A DNA stretch of 64,000 bases from positions 15,763-79,762 of the forward strand of contig SVUH01000003.1 in NCBI GenBank assembly GCA_015063335.1. Direction: 5' to 3'. Shown one piece after another: positions 26,559-35,320 of the stretch. The position numbers and the translations under genes were made by a program. The notes beneath the pieces were generated by a model. That model searched no databases and had not been told where the DNA came from. It saw only the letters and a list, made by a program, of their open reading frames with translations. Source of the DNA: Oscillospiraceae bacterium. GTDB taxonomy: Bacteria > Bacillota_A > Clostridia > Oscillospirales > CAG-272. How positions within the stretch are numbered: position 1 is the first letter of the stretch; the number at the start of each line of letters is the position of its first letter.

Positions 26559-27170
26559 ATGTTTAACATGGATAACAATATGTATAGCGCTCTCGTACCT
26601 ATGGTTGTAGAGCAGACCGGCAAGGGTGAACGCTCATTTGACATATTTTCGCGTTTGCTCAACGACAGAATTATTTTTCTGTCCGATGAGGTAAACGATA
26701 CGACTGCCTCTCTTGTTGTTGCACAGCTTCTGTTTTTGGAAGCGCAGGATCCCGACAAGGATATAAGCTTTTATATCAACAGCCCCGGTGGCTCCGTTAC
26801 CGCAGGTATGGCTATTTACGATACCATGAATTACGTTAAGTGCGACGTTTCCACTATCTGTATAGGTATGGCGGCGAGTATGGGAGCGTTTCTCCTCAGC
26901 GCAGGCGCTAAGGGCAAAAGAATTGCGCTTCCCAATAGCGAGATCATGATACATCAGCCTCTCGGCGGCGCAAGAGGTCAGGCTACCGATATAAAGATCC
27001 AAGCAGACCTTATTCTCCGCACAAGAGATAATCTTAACAGAATTCTCGCCGAGAACACGGGCAAGTCTATTGAAGAAATTGCACGTGACACCGAGCGTGA
27101 TAACTTTATGACTGCAAAGCAGGCTCTTGAATACGGACTTATTGATAAGATCTTTGAAAGAAGAGCTTAA
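26559..27170 (+). CDS. clpP: ATP-dependent Clp protease proteolytic subunit
   Basis: Serine protease that forms the tetradecameric barrel. The 203-residue protein has the catalytic triad Ser107 (GMAASMGA), His132 (MIHQPLGG) and Asp181 (ERDNFM). The ATG at 26559 has AAGGAGG upstream; a longer frame from 26535 runs into that site. It lies between tig and clpX, with a 24-base gap to clpX. ClpE at 6.3 kb would also use this ClpP. Confidence 0.97.
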   Translation: MFNMDNNMYSALVPMVVEQTGKGERSFDIFSRLLNDRIIFLSDEVNDTTASLVVAQLLFLEAQDPDKDISFYINSPGGSVTAGMAIYDTMNYVKCDVSTICIGMAASMGAFLLSAGAKGKRIALPNSEIMIHQPLGGARGQATDIKIQADLILRTRDNLNRILAENTGKSIEEIARDTERDNFMTAKQALEYGLIDKIFERRA

Positions 27171-27194
27171 AACTCCCCTTGAAAGGATATTCAA

Positions 27195-28538
27195 ATGGCT
27201 TCAAATAATTCAAATAGCGGCGGTAGCGGCTCGAATTTGAGATACTGCTCATTTTGCGGCAGACGCGAAAATCAGGTAAATTTCTTAATCCCCTCCCCTA
27301 CCGGCGTATATATTTGCGATTTCTGCGTAGACGAGTGCCAGGAGCTGATATATGAAAATTCAGTTGCCGTAAGCTCTGTCGGCGACGAGCTTTCCTTTGA
27401 AACTCTTCCCAAGCCCGCAAAGATCAAGAGCATGCTTGACGATTACGTTATCGGGCAGGACGAGGCAAAGAAGGTATTATCCGTTGCTGTATATAACCAC
27501 TATAAACGAATCCTCTACAACAAGGAAAGAACGGATGCGCAAGGCAAGGCTTCAAAGGCTGAAGCTAATGAAAACGACATCGAGCTTCAAAAGAGCAACG
27601 TGCTGCTGATAGGTAACACGGGTGTCGGAAAGACTTATCTCGCGCAAACGCTCGCGAAATCCCTCAAGGTTCCCTTTGCTATTGCCGATGCCACGACTCT
27701 TACAGAGGCGGGATATGTCGGCGAGGACGTTGAGAATATTCTGCTCCGCTTGATTCAGGCGGCAGATTATGATATCGAGCGTGCTGAAAAAGGTATTATT
27801 TATATCGACGAGATAGATAAGATTGCTAGAAAAAGCGAAAACCGCTCTATCACTCGCGACGTTTCGGGCGAGGGCGTCCAGCAGGCGCTCTTGAAGATTC
27901 TTGAAGGTACTGTTGCAAACGTTCCCCCGCAGGGCGGACGCAAGCACCCCAATCAAGAATTTATACAGATAAACACTAAGAACATTCTGTTTATCTGCGG
28001 CGGTGCTTTTGAGGGACTTGATAAGGTCATTGAAAAGCGTCAAGGAAACCAGACTATTGGCTTTTCAAGTGAAATAAAGAAAAAAGCCGAGCGTCAAAGC
28101 AACGGCATTTATAAGGGCGTTGTTCCCCATGATATTGTTAAGTTCGGTCTTATCCCCGAGCTTGTCGGAAGAATACCCGTTATCGTTCCGCTTGACGACC
28201 TTGATAAGGATGCGCTCGTTCGCATTTTAAAGGAGCCTAAAAACTCTATCGTAAAGCAGTATATCAAGCTTATCGAGATGGACGGCGTTGAGCTTAAATT
28301 TGACGACGAGGCGCTTGAAGCAGTTGCAAAGCTTGCTATTGAGCGAAATACCGGCGCTCGCGGACTCCGTTCCATTATGGAAAACCTTATGATGTCCGTC
28401 ATGTACGATATTCCGTCAAGAGATAACGTGGCAAGCGTAATAATCGGCGCAGACTGTGTCAACGGACTTGCCGCTCCTCAATTGGTCGAAAAAGAGCTTG
28501 TCAGCTTGGATAATCCTATTGCAGGCAGTCTTGAATAA
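27195..28538 (+). CDS. clpX: ATP-dependent Clp protease ATP-binding subunit ClpX
   Basis: AAA+ unfoldase partner of ClpP, 447 residues. The N-terminal zinc-binding domain has four cysteines (Cys18, Cys21, Cys41, Cys44); Walker A GNTGVGKT is at 140-147, Walker [10 protein letters not shown] follows, and the ClpP-docking IGF tripeptide is present near residue 292 (QTIGFSSE). Residues 1-15 are a Ser-Asn-Gly tract. It is last in the tig-clpP-clpX run and followed by a terminator. Confidence 0.97.
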   Translation: MASNNSNSGGSGSNLRYCSFCGRRENQVNFLIPSPTGVYICDFCVDECQELIYENSVAVSSVGDELSFETLPKPAKIKSMLDDYVIGQDEAKKVLSVAVYNHYKRILYNKERTDAQGKASKAEANENDIELQKSNVLLIGNTGVGKTYLAQTLAKSLKVPFAIADATTLTEAGYVGEDVENILLRLIQAADYDIERAEKGIIYIDEIDKIARKSENRSITRDVSGEGVQQALLKILEGTVANVPPQGGRKHPNQEFIQINTKNILFICGGAFEGLDKVIEKRQGNQTIGFSSEIKKKAERQSNGIYKGVVPHDIVKFGLIPELVGRIPVIVPLDDLDKDALVRILKEPKNSIVKQYIKLIEMDGVELKFDDEALEAVAKLAIERNTGARGLRSIMENLMMSVMYDIPSRDNVASVIIGADCVNGLAAPQLVEKELVSLDNPIAGSLE

Positions 28539-28540
28539 TA

Positions 28541-28575
28541 AAAAATCACTCTGTAAAAAACAGAGTGATTTTTTT
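28541..28575. terminator. Bidirectional terminator of clpX
   Basis: AAAAATCACTCTG paired with CAGAGTGATTTTT around an A-rich loop, flanked by A and T runs, between convergent clpX and the CobW-like gene. Confidence 0.9.
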
Positions 28576-28580
28576 ATTGA

Positions 28581-29522
28581 TCAATAAAACGTCGCAACTA
28601 CTTGCTTGGGGGGAACGGCGAATTCGGTTGATTCAACGTACAATACGGGGCCGTGCGAGCGGTAAAGCTTGTGCTTTTCAATTTTTACAGTTCCCTTTAC
28701 CGTAACCCAATCCTCATTCTTAAGAGCGATATTCTTTGAAAAGATGCTGATAAGTCCGCCGTACTGAATATCGTCAACACAGCACGTCATAATAGGTCTG
28801 CCAAGCACGCGAGAGTTCGCTCCAAGGCGCTCGTCCTCGGCAACCAACGCTTTAAACTTAACGGTCTTTCCGTTATAGTCTGCCATGTTCTCGGAAACGT
28901 CTCTGTACCAAATAGCATAATCCTCGTCGGCAATTTCAATCACGTCGGCGTTTATATCGAACGGCAACGGATCTTCAAGCTCGTCGTACTCTACATGTCC
29001 GTCGGGATAATCGTAAACTATTGCGGCGCGCCTTGTAATTCCTCGAATTATCTTATGAATCTCTGCCTTGTCGACGTCAGAGGGCGTACGGTTAAGCACG
29101 ACCATTTCCGCGTCGCGCACCTTATCGACCGTAAGCTGACGCATATTGTTATTATAGTTTATAAAGGTGTTCGCATCCGCAAACATCATATTCTGATAAA
29201 TAGCCCAGCTTGACGGGAAGCTATCATATAGCGTCTGCATTTCCCACATTCCGTTATACTCTATGATAACTCTGTCAATCTTGCGGTTTTTAATAAGTGT
29301 TTCAAGGTTTTCGCGAGTAAGCTCCGTTTTATCCTCAATGTTGTGAATAAACACGTTTTTACCCCAAAATTGCGAGGAATCAAGCTCGACCTCGCCCTCC
29401 TCGCACATAATTACGAGGGTCTTCTCACCGCTATTGAACTTTTCGTCGTTCAGAGATTCCTGAATTATTGAGGTCTTACCGCCCTCAAGAAATCCCGTAA
29501 AAATATAAACAGGTGTCTTCAT
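28581..29522 (-). CDS. CobW-like GTPase fused to a YcgQ/TIGR03943 C-terminal domain
   Basis: A 313-residue protein. Residues 1-170 resemble the CobW/COG0523 G domain with a P loop GFLEGGKT (10-17), an IEYNG strand-loop and a NRTP segment in place of NKxD. The CxCC metal motif of the family is missing: the region reads IMCEEGEVELD. From about 205 to the end the sequence matches the C-terminal domain of YcgQ/TIGR03943 proteins (NGKTVKFKALV, RPIMTCCVDDIQ at 242-253, DWVTVKGTV), normally found outside the membrane in a two-subunit putative permease. It follows the second CobW gene by 12 bases, so both are co-transcribed. A metal-handling role is inferred. Confidence 0.75.
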   Translation of the reverse strand: MKTPVYIFTGFLEGGKTSIIQESLNDEKFNSGEKTLVIMCEEGEVELDSSQFWGKNVFIHNIEDKTELTRENLETLIKNRKIDRVIIEYNGMWEMQTLYDSFPSSWAIYQNMMFADANTFINYNNNMRQLTVDKVRDAEMVVLNRTPSDVDKAEIHKIIRGITRRAAIVYDYPDGHVEYDELEDPLPFDINADVIEIADEDYAIWYRDVSENMADYNGKTVKFKALVAEDERLGANSRVLGRPIMTCCVDDIQYGGLISIFSKNIALKNEDWVTVKGTVKIEKHKLYRSHGPVLYVESTEFAVPPKQVVATFY

Positions 29523-29534
29523 TCCCTACTCCAA

Positions 29535-30704
29535 TCACGCTCCGAAAAGCTCGGCAATAGCCGCCTCGTTTATCTTCGATCCGATAACGCATATTTTTCC
29601 GATAGTTGACGCGCTTCCATTTCTTACGTCCTTTTCCTCGGGAACGTAATCAAAATGGATCCACTTGCCGTCCGTACCCTCGACGATACCCTTTGCGCGA
29701 AGAATGAAGCCGTACTTTTCGGTGTTTTCAAGCGCGGAAAGTATATCCTCAATTTGCTCTGCAGAATATTTTACAACCGTTTCCCTCCCCCAGCTTGTGA
29801 ATACGTCGTCCGCGTGGTGGTGATGGTGGTGATGCTCGTGATGGTGCTCGTGGCAATCGCAGTGCTCGTCATGCTCGTGGTGGTGATGCTCGTGATGGTG
29901 CTCGTGGCAATCGCAGTGCTCGTCATGATCGTGGTGATGGTGTTCATGATGGTGGTGCTCATGACAACCACAGTGCTCGTCGTGCTCATGGTGATGATGC
30001 TCATGCTCACAATGCTCACCGTGCTCGTGGTGATGCTTATGCTCATGGTGATGTCCGCACACGGGGCATTCTTCTTCCTCTATAAGCTCGTTTAACAGAT
30101 CATTAAGCGTTTTTCTTTTCTCAAAAGCAGTTATTATAGAATCAATATCGAGCTTATCAATAGGTGTCGTAATGATCTCTGCAGTAGCGTTATGCGCTCT
30201 TACAAGCGCGACCGCCTCTGCAATTTTTACGTCAGTCGCTTTGTCGGTATGACTGAAATAGATACAGCCTGCATGCTCGATCTGATCGTTAAAGAACTCG
30301 CCGAAGTTCTTCATATACATCTTGCATTTATTAACGTCAACGACAACGACTGCGCTGTTTATTACTGCGCCCTCAATATCCGCTTCAAAAACAGCCTTGG
30401 TGACGTCGCTGAGCTTTCCGACTCCCGAGGGCTCTATAAGAATTCTGTCGGGGTTATAGGCTGCTACGACCTCATGGAGCGCCTTACTGAAATCACCAAC
30501 GAGTGAGCAACAAATGCAGCCCGAATTCATTTCGGTGATCTCAACGCCCGCTTCCTGAAGAAAGCCGCTGTCAATTCCGATCTCGCCAAATTCGTTTTCA
30601 ATGAGAACAAGCTTTTCTCCCTTATACGCGTCGCTTATCAAGCGGTTGATAAGGGTGGTTTTTCCCGCTCCCAAAAAGCCCGAAACTATATCTATTTTCG
30701 TCAT
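29535..30704 (-). CDS. CobW/COG0523 GTPase with long His-Cys-rich metal-binding insert
   Basis: A 389-residue GTP-dependent metallochaperone-like protein. It has Walker A GFLGAGKT, the CxCC motif (Cys63, Cys65, Cys66 in GCICC), EPSGVGKL, and a C-terminal CobW_C domain (YGFILRAKGIV, WIHFDYVP). Residues 213-297 form a tract of His, Glu, Asp and Cys built on an 18-residue unit with DEHCxC. Such tracts in this family bind zinc, cobalt or nickel; zinc is the commonest inference. A CPVCGH motif begins the tract. It overlaps no other gene and is followed 12 bases later by the second GTPase. Confidence 0.88.
   Translation of the reverse strand: MTKIDIVSGFLGAGKTTLINRLISDAYKGEKLVLIENEFGEIGIDSGFLQEAGVEITEMNSGCICCSLVGDFSKALHEVVAAYNPDRILIEPSGVGKLSDVTKAVFEADIEGAVINSAVVVVDVNKCKMYMKNFGEFFNDQIEHAGCIYFSHTDKATDVKIAEAVALVRAHNATAEIITTPIDKLDIDSIITAFEKRKTLNDLLNELIEEEECPVCGHHHEHKHHHEHGEHCEHEHHHHEHDEHCGCHEHHHHEHHHHDHDEHCDCHEHHHEHHHHEHDEHCDCHEHHHEHHHHHHHADDVFTSWGRETVVKYSAEQIEDILSALENTEKYGFILRAKGIVEGTDGKWIHFDYVPEEKDVRNGSASTIGKICVIGSKINEAAIAELFGA
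29831..29992 (-). repeat. Tandem 54-bp repeat in the His-Cys tract
   Basis: Copies beginning at 29831 and 29885 differ at about 2 of 54 positions; a third, diverged copy with a 3-base insertion follows. The period equals 18 codons, so copy changes keep the frame. Confidence 0.85.
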
Positions 30705-30749
30705 TTCAAGTACCTCTTTTCGGTATTTTTCATATTATAAAAGTAAGCA

Positions 30750-30781
30750 ACAAAGGTTGCCGCATTCGCCGCAACCTTTGT
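30750..30781 (-). terminator. Hairpin after fba
   Basis: Arms ACAAAGGTTGC and GCAACCTTTGT are perfect; the minus-strand side is followed by a moderately T-rich stretch (TTGCTTACTTTTAT). Confidence 0.6.
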
Positions 30782-30792
30782 AAAGTTTTTAA

Positions 30793-31656
30793 TTACGCTT
30801 TGTTTACAGAGCCGAAGAGCTCCATCTTTTCCTTAACGGTAGCCTTGATAGCCTCAAAGCCGGGTGCGAGAATCTTTCTGGGGTCAAATCCCTTACCGGA
30901 AAGATCTTTGCCTGCCTCGATGTACGCTCTGGTAGCGGCAGCAAAGGAAAGCTGGCACTCGGTGTTAACGTTGATCTTAGCAACGCCCAAGGAAATTGCT
31001 TTCTTAATCATATCCTCGGGAATACCCGTACCGCCGTGAAGAACGAGGGGCATGTCGCCCGTCTTCTGCTGAACTGCGTCAAGAGTCTCGAAGGAAAGTC
31101 CCTGCCAGTTTGCGGGATACTTGCCGTGAATATTTCCAATGCCGGCTGCAAGCATGGTAACGCCGAGATCTGCGATCATCTTGCACTCGTCGGGATCTGC
31201 GCACTCACCCGTGCCGACAACTCCGTCCTCTTCACCGCCGATAGCGCCAACCTCTGCTTCAAGTGAAAGTCCCTTTTCGTTACATACCTTTACAAGCTCC
31301 GTAGTCTTTGCAACGTTCTCATCGATAGGATAGTGAGAACCGTCGAACATTACGGAAGAAAACCCTGCCTCAATGCACTTGTAGCAAGCGTCATAAGAGC
31401 CGTGGTCGAGGTGAAGAGCAACGGGAACGGTAATTCCGAGCTCCTCTATCATTCCGTTGACCATTCCAACGACAGTCTTGTAACCTGCCATGTACTTTCC
31501 TGCGCCCTCGGAAACGCCGAGAATTACGGGAGAGTTCATTTCCTGCGCGGTAAGAAGGATAGCCTTCGTCCACTCGAGGTTATTGATATTGAACTGTCCT
31601 ACGGCATATTTGCCTGCCTTTGCCTTTTGAAGCATGTCTTTTGCTGAAACCAACAT
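30793..31656 (-). CDS. fba: Class II fructose-1,6-bisphosphate aldolase
   Basis: Zinc-dependent aldolase of glycolysis and gluconeogenesis, 287 residues. It has the catalytic Asp84 and zinc-binding His85 in LHLDHGSYD, FDGSHYP, the second zinc histidine in GNIHGKYP, and the phosphate-binding LHGGTGIPE. An AAAGGAG site precedes the ATG. The strong codon bias and consensus promoter fit high expression. It has its own hairpin, so it is probably separate from the CobW pair downstream. Confidence 0.96.
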   Translation of the reverse strand: MLVSAKDMLQKAKAGKYAVGQFNINNLEWTKAILLTAQEMNSPVILGVSEGAGKYMAGYKTVVGMVNGMIEELGITVPVALHLDHGSYDACYKCIEAGFSSVMFDGSHYPIDENVAKTTELVKVCNEKGLSLEAEVGAIGGEEDGVVGTGECADPDECKMIADLGVTMLAAGIGNIHGKYPANWQGLSFETLDAVQQKTGDMPLVLHGGTGIPEDMIKKAISLGVAKINVNTECQLSFAAATRAYIEAGKDLSGKGFDPRKILAPGFEAIKATVKEKMELFGSVNKA

Positions 31657-31689
31657 ATTGTGTCTCCTTTAAAATATTATTACTGATTT

Positions 31690-31718
31690 ATTATACACCA
31701 TAAGACAACAAAAATCAA
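31690..31718 (-). promoter_or_regulatory. Sigma-A promoter of fba
   Basis: On the minus strand TTGATT (31713-31718), a 17-base spacer and TATAAT (31690-31695), 33 bases before the start codon. Confidence 0.82.
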
Positions 31719-31767
31719 GATATTAAGCAAATTTTTTATCTGTAAAATATAAAAATTAACAAATAGT

Positions 31768-31799
31768 TTGTAGAAAAAACACAGCGCAGATGTTATACT
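31768..31799 (+). promoter_or_regulatory. Probable promoter of ireB
   Basis: Extended -10 TGTTATACT (core TATACT 31794-31799). The best -35, TTGTAG at 31768-31773, is 20 bases away, so the extended -10 may matter most. Confidence 0.5.
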
Positions 31800-31877
31800 A
31801 TATCTGGGTTATTATTTCCCAATTTTCGGTCTTATATAAGTCCGTCAAATTTTTGCTTTTATAGTTTGGAGGTTACC

Positions 31878-32117
31878 GTGGCTGACAACATTCAATATAA
31901 CGATTCTGGAAAAATGCAAAAGACTCTGCTTGAGATTTATGAGGCTCTGTGTGAGCGTGGCTATGATCCCACAAAGCAGATCGCGGGATATATACTTTCA
32001 GAGGATCCTGTTTATATAACGGACTGGAAAAATGCTCGCGGCAAAATATCCCACATTAACAGAGACGACCTGCTGAACGTTCTCATTAACAGCTATTTGG
32101 GTATTGAAAGCAAATAA
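31878..32117 (+). CDS. ireB: IreB family regulatory phosphoprotein
   Basis: A 79-residue member of the IreB/YrzL (DUF965) family, studied in Enterococcus as a substrate of the PASTA kinase IreK that affects cephalosporin resistance. The core MQKTLLEIYEALCERGYDPTKQIAGYILSEDPVYI matches well (position 12 onward). The GTG start at 31878 has GGAGG 5 bases upstream. The N-terminal tail holds no threonine, while the Enterococcus protein is phosphorylated on N-terminal threonines; Ser10 is the only hydroxyl besides Tyr7 there. It is followed 19 bases later by a cell-wall carboxypeptidase homologue. Confidence 0.9.
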   Translation: MADNIQYNDSGKMQKTLLEIYEALCERGYDPTKQIAGYILSEDPVYITDWKNARGKISHINRDDLLNVLINSYLGIESK

Positions 32118-32136
32118 AAACGTAAGGAGAGAAAAA

Positions 32137-33477
32137 ATGAAATTTAACCGAATTAAATTTTTTTCTTTTCTCGTTATCCTTTCGACTCTTTTTTGTGTTT
32201 TTTCCGTATTTGCTCTTGCCGAGCCCGCAGATTCATTGAATATTGATGCAAGTCTCGCAGATGCAGTTTATCTATATAATTTAAATACAAGCAAGGCAGT
32301 TTACAGCAAAGAATCAACCAAAAAGATTTTTCCCGGCAGTACCGTAAAAATGATGATGGGCCTCGTTGCTTGCGAAATGCTTACGAACAGACTTGACGAG
32401 GTTATAGTAATACGTGACGAAATGCTTGAGGGTAACACCGGCGCTAATGTTAAATTAAAATCGGGAATGTCTGTCACCGTCGAAAACTTGCTGTGCGGAG
32501 TTTTGTGCGGTGGAGGCAACGATGCCTCTCTTGTATTGGCTTACGTGTGTGCAGGAAGCGTAGATGGCTTTGTTGACACTATGAATAAAAAGGCGCAGGC
32601 TCTCGGCATGAGAAATACACTTTACACTAACCCGACAGGGCTTGATGACGAGAATATGTACTCAACTGTTAGCGATACGGTCGTCTTAGCAAGGCATGCT
32701 GCTCAAAACAAGCTTTACGTTGACATAAGCTCAAAAGCGAATTACGAATTTACGCCTCTCGGCGAAAGTGACTCTATCAAAATATACAACAGAAATTCTA
32801 TGATCAGCAATTTTTACGCGTACGGATATACCAATCCCAATGCACAAGGCTTAATTGCGGGAAACACGGATCTTGGCGGTTACTGTGTCGTTACCTTGGT
32901 TGAAAAGCGCGGAACGCAATATATATGCGCCGTGATGGGCGCGGAGCGAGACGAGGATACCATTTATGCTTATAAAATTGCAAACGACTTAATTTCTTAT
33001 GCGCTTAATGACTTGATCTATACTAAGATAGCAGAAGCAGGAAGCTATGTATGTGATTCCCCCGTGCGTTTCGTTACCCCCGGAACCGACACCGACTTGT
33101 CGACCGTTCGCTGTATAATAAAAGACGACGTTTACGCTCTTACAGATTCAGACTTTTCCGATAACGAAAAGTTGCAATACCGATATTATTTACACAGCGA
33201 CGCGCTCGATGCCCCCGTAAGTGCAGGCGTAATCGTTGGCGGCGTCGATATTCTATACGACGGAGAATACGTTGGAAGTGCTATGCTCGTAGCCGAATCC
33301 GATGTAGAAGCCAACGGCATGCTTATATTCTTGAAAAGCATGAAATCTTTATTTACTTCTCTATCATTCTGGTGCTCGGTAATTTCTTTTTCGGCAATGC
33401 TTACCGTATATCTATATCTTTCCAACGTGCGAAACCGCAGAAAAATTGAGAGAAAGCTTTCGCGCCGTCGAAGATGA
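32137..33477 (+). CDS. D-alanyl-D-alanine carboxypeptidase homologue with degenerate active site
   Basis: A 446-residue exported protein of the S11 (PBP5/DacF) family. A signal peptide spans about 1-28, cut near ALA-EP. SxxK is present as Ser68-Thr-Val-Lys71, but SxN reads Gly126-Gly-Asn128 in CGGGNDAS, and KTG reads Ile-Ala-Gly at 240-242 in GLIAGNTD. Without the second serine and the KTG lysine, normal carboxypeptidase activity is doubtful, although acylation by Ser68 is not excluded. The C terminus has a transmembrane helix (about 408-432) and an Arg-Lys-rich tail instead of the usual amphipathic helix. The start is the ATG at 32137 after AAGGAGA. Confidence 0.8.
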   Translation: MKFNRIKFFSFLVILSTLFCVFSVFALAEPADSLNIDASLADAVYLYNLNTSKAVYSKESTKKIFPGSTVKMMMGLVACEMLTNRLDEVIVIRDEMLEGNTGANVKLKSGMSVTVENLLCGVLCGGGNDASLVLAYVCAGSVDGFVDTMNKKAQALGMRNTLYTNPTGLDDENMYSTVSDTVVLARHAAQNKLYVDISSKANYEFTPLGESDSIKIYNRNSMISNFYAYGYTNPNAQGLIAGNTDLGGYCVVTLVEKRGTQYICAVMGAERDEDTIYAYKIANDLISYALNDLIYTKIAEAGSYVCDSPVRFVTPGTDTDLSTVRCIIKDDVYALTDSDFSDNEKLQYRYYLHSDALDAPVSAGVIVGGVDILYDGEYVGSAMLVAESDVEANGMLIFLKSMKSLFTSLSFWCSVISFSAMLTVYLYLSNVRNRRKIERKLSRRRR

Positions 33478-33480
33478 TCC

Positions 33481-33517
33481 AAAAAATATCCCCTGCCGTA
33501 ACAAGTACAAGCAGGGG
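33481..33517 (-). terminator. Terminator of the minus-strand membrane gene
   Basis: CCCCTGC / GCAGGGG arms (33490-33496 and 33511-33517); on the minus strand ATATTTTTT follows. It may also stop transcription from the carboxypeptidase gene. Confidence 0.75.
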
Positions 33518-33525
33518 AAATGATT

Positions 33526-34116
33526 TTACTTTTCTTCTGTTTTTTTGAATTTTTTTGATATGAAAGCAAAGAAACGGAAATTTTTATGTCCAAGGAAATA
33601 TCCAAGCCAAGAGGCTACAAGTGAGGGAATTATAATTATAAAATATATCCACCAAAAGCGAGAAAGCTGAGTGCTTCCTATTGAGATGCTGGATATGACT
33701 CCACGGTACATTCCCTGAATAAAGAGAGACGCCGTTTGTGCAATTCCCGCGGTGTTCCCCGCCCATGCATGAGCCGACATAAACGGATATGCGATCGTGT
33801 ATGCTATTGCTATGATGTAGTTAGGTATATTAGCTACCAAAGCAAGAATGAGTCCTGTATGAGGCTTGTACGGCTTCTTTCCTACATCAACCGCAATCTT
33901 ATCCTTTGCGCCAAGATCCCATGTCATAGTGTATATGAGGAACAGGTAAAACAGAATAGATGCACAGCTTACCACTATGGTCAACACACTGCTCGAGCCG
34001 TTGATCTCCGCCGCCGACGTCGCGGCAAAAAGCACAAATCCAAAGATCGATATGGCTATCTGATTCACAAACATTTTGACTATGTTATAGGAGTGCTTGC
34101 TAAAGAAATCTTTCAC
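33526..34116 (-). CDS. Four-helix membrane protein, unknown
   Basis: A 196-residue membrane protein that I do not recognise. Hydrophobic segments lie at about 12-32, 45-65, 88-112 and 150-172. Between the third and fourth is a Gly-Ala-rich stretch (HAWAGNTAGIAQ). The C terminus is basic. The start is set at GTG 34114-34116, which has GGAGG 6 bases upstream; an in-frame ATG ten codons earlier has no site. It is a single gene, convergent with the carboxypeptidase gene and divergent from xer. Confidence 0.6.
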   Translation of the reverse strand: MKDFFSKHSYNIVKMFVNQIAISIFGFVLFAATSAAEINGSSSVLTIVVSCASILFYLFLIYTMTWDLGAKDKIAVDVGKKPYKPHTGLILALVANIPNYIIAIAYTIAYPFMSAHAWAGNTAGIAQTASLFIQGMYRGVISSISIGSTQLSRFWWIYFIIIIPSLVASWLGYFLGHKNFRFFAFISKKFKKTEEK

Positions 34117-34256
34117 TGTATACCTCCGAAAATTGTGATAAAACATTATCGCTTACAAGTAATTATATACAATTTCCGTTCTTTTTTCAAGGACGTATTT
34201 CAAAAATTTACACTTTATCAATTAAATTCTCACTTATACAACACAAAGGAGAAAAA

Positions 34257-35267
34257 ATGGCATATAACGTTTCGCTTGATACTCTTCCCTCGCTCGTGCG
34301 AGAGTTTGCCTCATACAAATCGGTAATTCAAAACGCATCCGAAAAAACCATTTCGGAATATCTTTTAGATCTACGTACATTTTTCAGATTTTTAGTGGCG
34401 AGAGATAAAAAGATTTCTCCAAACTCCGATGAATTTGAAAAAATAGACATTCGACATATTGATCTTAATTACATAAAAAACATTACAACGGAAGATATAT
34501 ACGAATTTCTTATGTACGCCGACAATGTGCGAGGAAACATGGCGGCGGCAAAATCACGCAAGCTTTCTTCAATAAAGGGATTTTTCAAATATCTTACCAC
34601 AAAGAGAATGATGCTTGAGGACAACCCCGCAATAAATATCGAGGCGCCGAAGAAAAAGCAAGCACTCCCTAAATTTCTTTCTCTTGAAGAAAGCCTTGAG
34701 CTTTTGAATGCGGTAAAGAACGACAAGGAGTCAAAGAGCACCGTCAGAGATTACGCAATAATCACGCTGTTTTTAAACTGCGGCATGCGTGTATCGGAAT
34801 TAGTTGGTATAAACATTGAGGATGTAGATGCCAAATTTCGCTCACTGACCGTAACGGGAAAAGGAAACAAACAGCGTATTGTTTACCTCAACGAGGCTTG
34901 CAGAATAGCGCTTGCAGAATACGTCGAGGAGCGATTGAGCGAGAGCCACAAGTCGTGCATGAGCAACGCGCTCTTTCTTAGCAGCCGTGAGCAACGCATA
35001 AGTGTAAAAACCGTTCAATGGATGGTTTATAAATATCTTGATATGGCAGGACTTGAATCAAAGCACTACTCCGTTCACAAGCTTCGCCACACTGCGGCAA
35101 CGCTTATGTATCAAACGGGTAACGTTGACGTTCGCGTCCTTAAAGACATACTCGGTCACGAGCAGTTGAACACAACGCAAATTTATACTCACGTAAGTAA
35201 CCGAAGTATGGAGGAAGCGATGGCTAATAATCCGCTGTCATCTCAAGGAGGAGTTGACGATAAATAA
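34257..35267 (+). CDS. Tyrosine recombinase, XerC/XerD type
   Basis: Site-specific recombinase of 336 residues. The N-terminal SAM-like domain (about 10-125) is followed by the catalytic domain with Arg178 (NCGMRVSEL), a lysine in GKGNKQR, His274 and Arg277 (HKLRHTAATL), His301 (LGHEQ) and the nucleophile Tyr310 (QIYTHV). The size and motifs fit chromosomal dimer resolution by Xer proteins rather than phage integrases. AAAGGAG precedes the ATG. It stands alone and ends at a strong terminator. Whether it is XerC or XerD cannot be fixed by eye. Confidence 0.88.
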   Translation: MAYNVSLDTLPSLVREFASYKSVIQNASEKTISEYLLDLRTFFRFLVARDKKISPNSDEFEKIDIRHIDLNYIKNITTEDIYEFLMYADNVRGNMAAAKSRKLSSIKGFFKYLTTKRMMLEDNPAINIEAPKKKQALPKFLSLEESLELLNAVKNDKESKSTVRDYAIITLFLNCGMRVSELVGINIEDVDAKFRSLTVTGKGNKQRIVYLNEACRIALAEYVEERLSESHKSCMSNALFLSSREQRISVKTVQWMVYKYLDMAGLESKHYSVHKLRHTAATLMYQTGNVDVRVLKDILGHEQLNTTQIYTHVSNRSMEEAMANNPLSSQGGVDDK

Positions 35268-35273
35268 TTTTTC

Positions 35274-35315
35274 AAAAAAAGCAAAAGCCACCGAAAATGT
35301 GGCTTTTGCTTTTTT
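35274..35315. terminator. Bidirectional terminator between xer and spoIVA
   Basis: AAAAGCAAAAGCCAC paired with GTGGCTTTTGCTTTT, loop CGAAAAT, flanked by A and T runs. Confidence 0.92.
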
Positions 35316-35320
35316 CTGCT

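Noticed and set aside
29810..30060. Possible CRISPR-like repeat array
   Set aside because: The repeats are contiguous, coding, multiples of 3 bases and without unique spacers; no cas genes are near.
29655..30095. 146-codon plus-strand frame rich in Val, Met and Leu
   Set aside because: It is the complement of the His-codon repeats of the CobW gene (CAC/CAT read as GTG/ATG), which mimics a membrane protein.
34257..35267. Tyrosine recombinase as sign of an integrated element
   Set aside because: Flanking genes are core genes, no att-like repeats, tRNA or phage genes are near, and size and motifs fit a chromosomal Xer protein.
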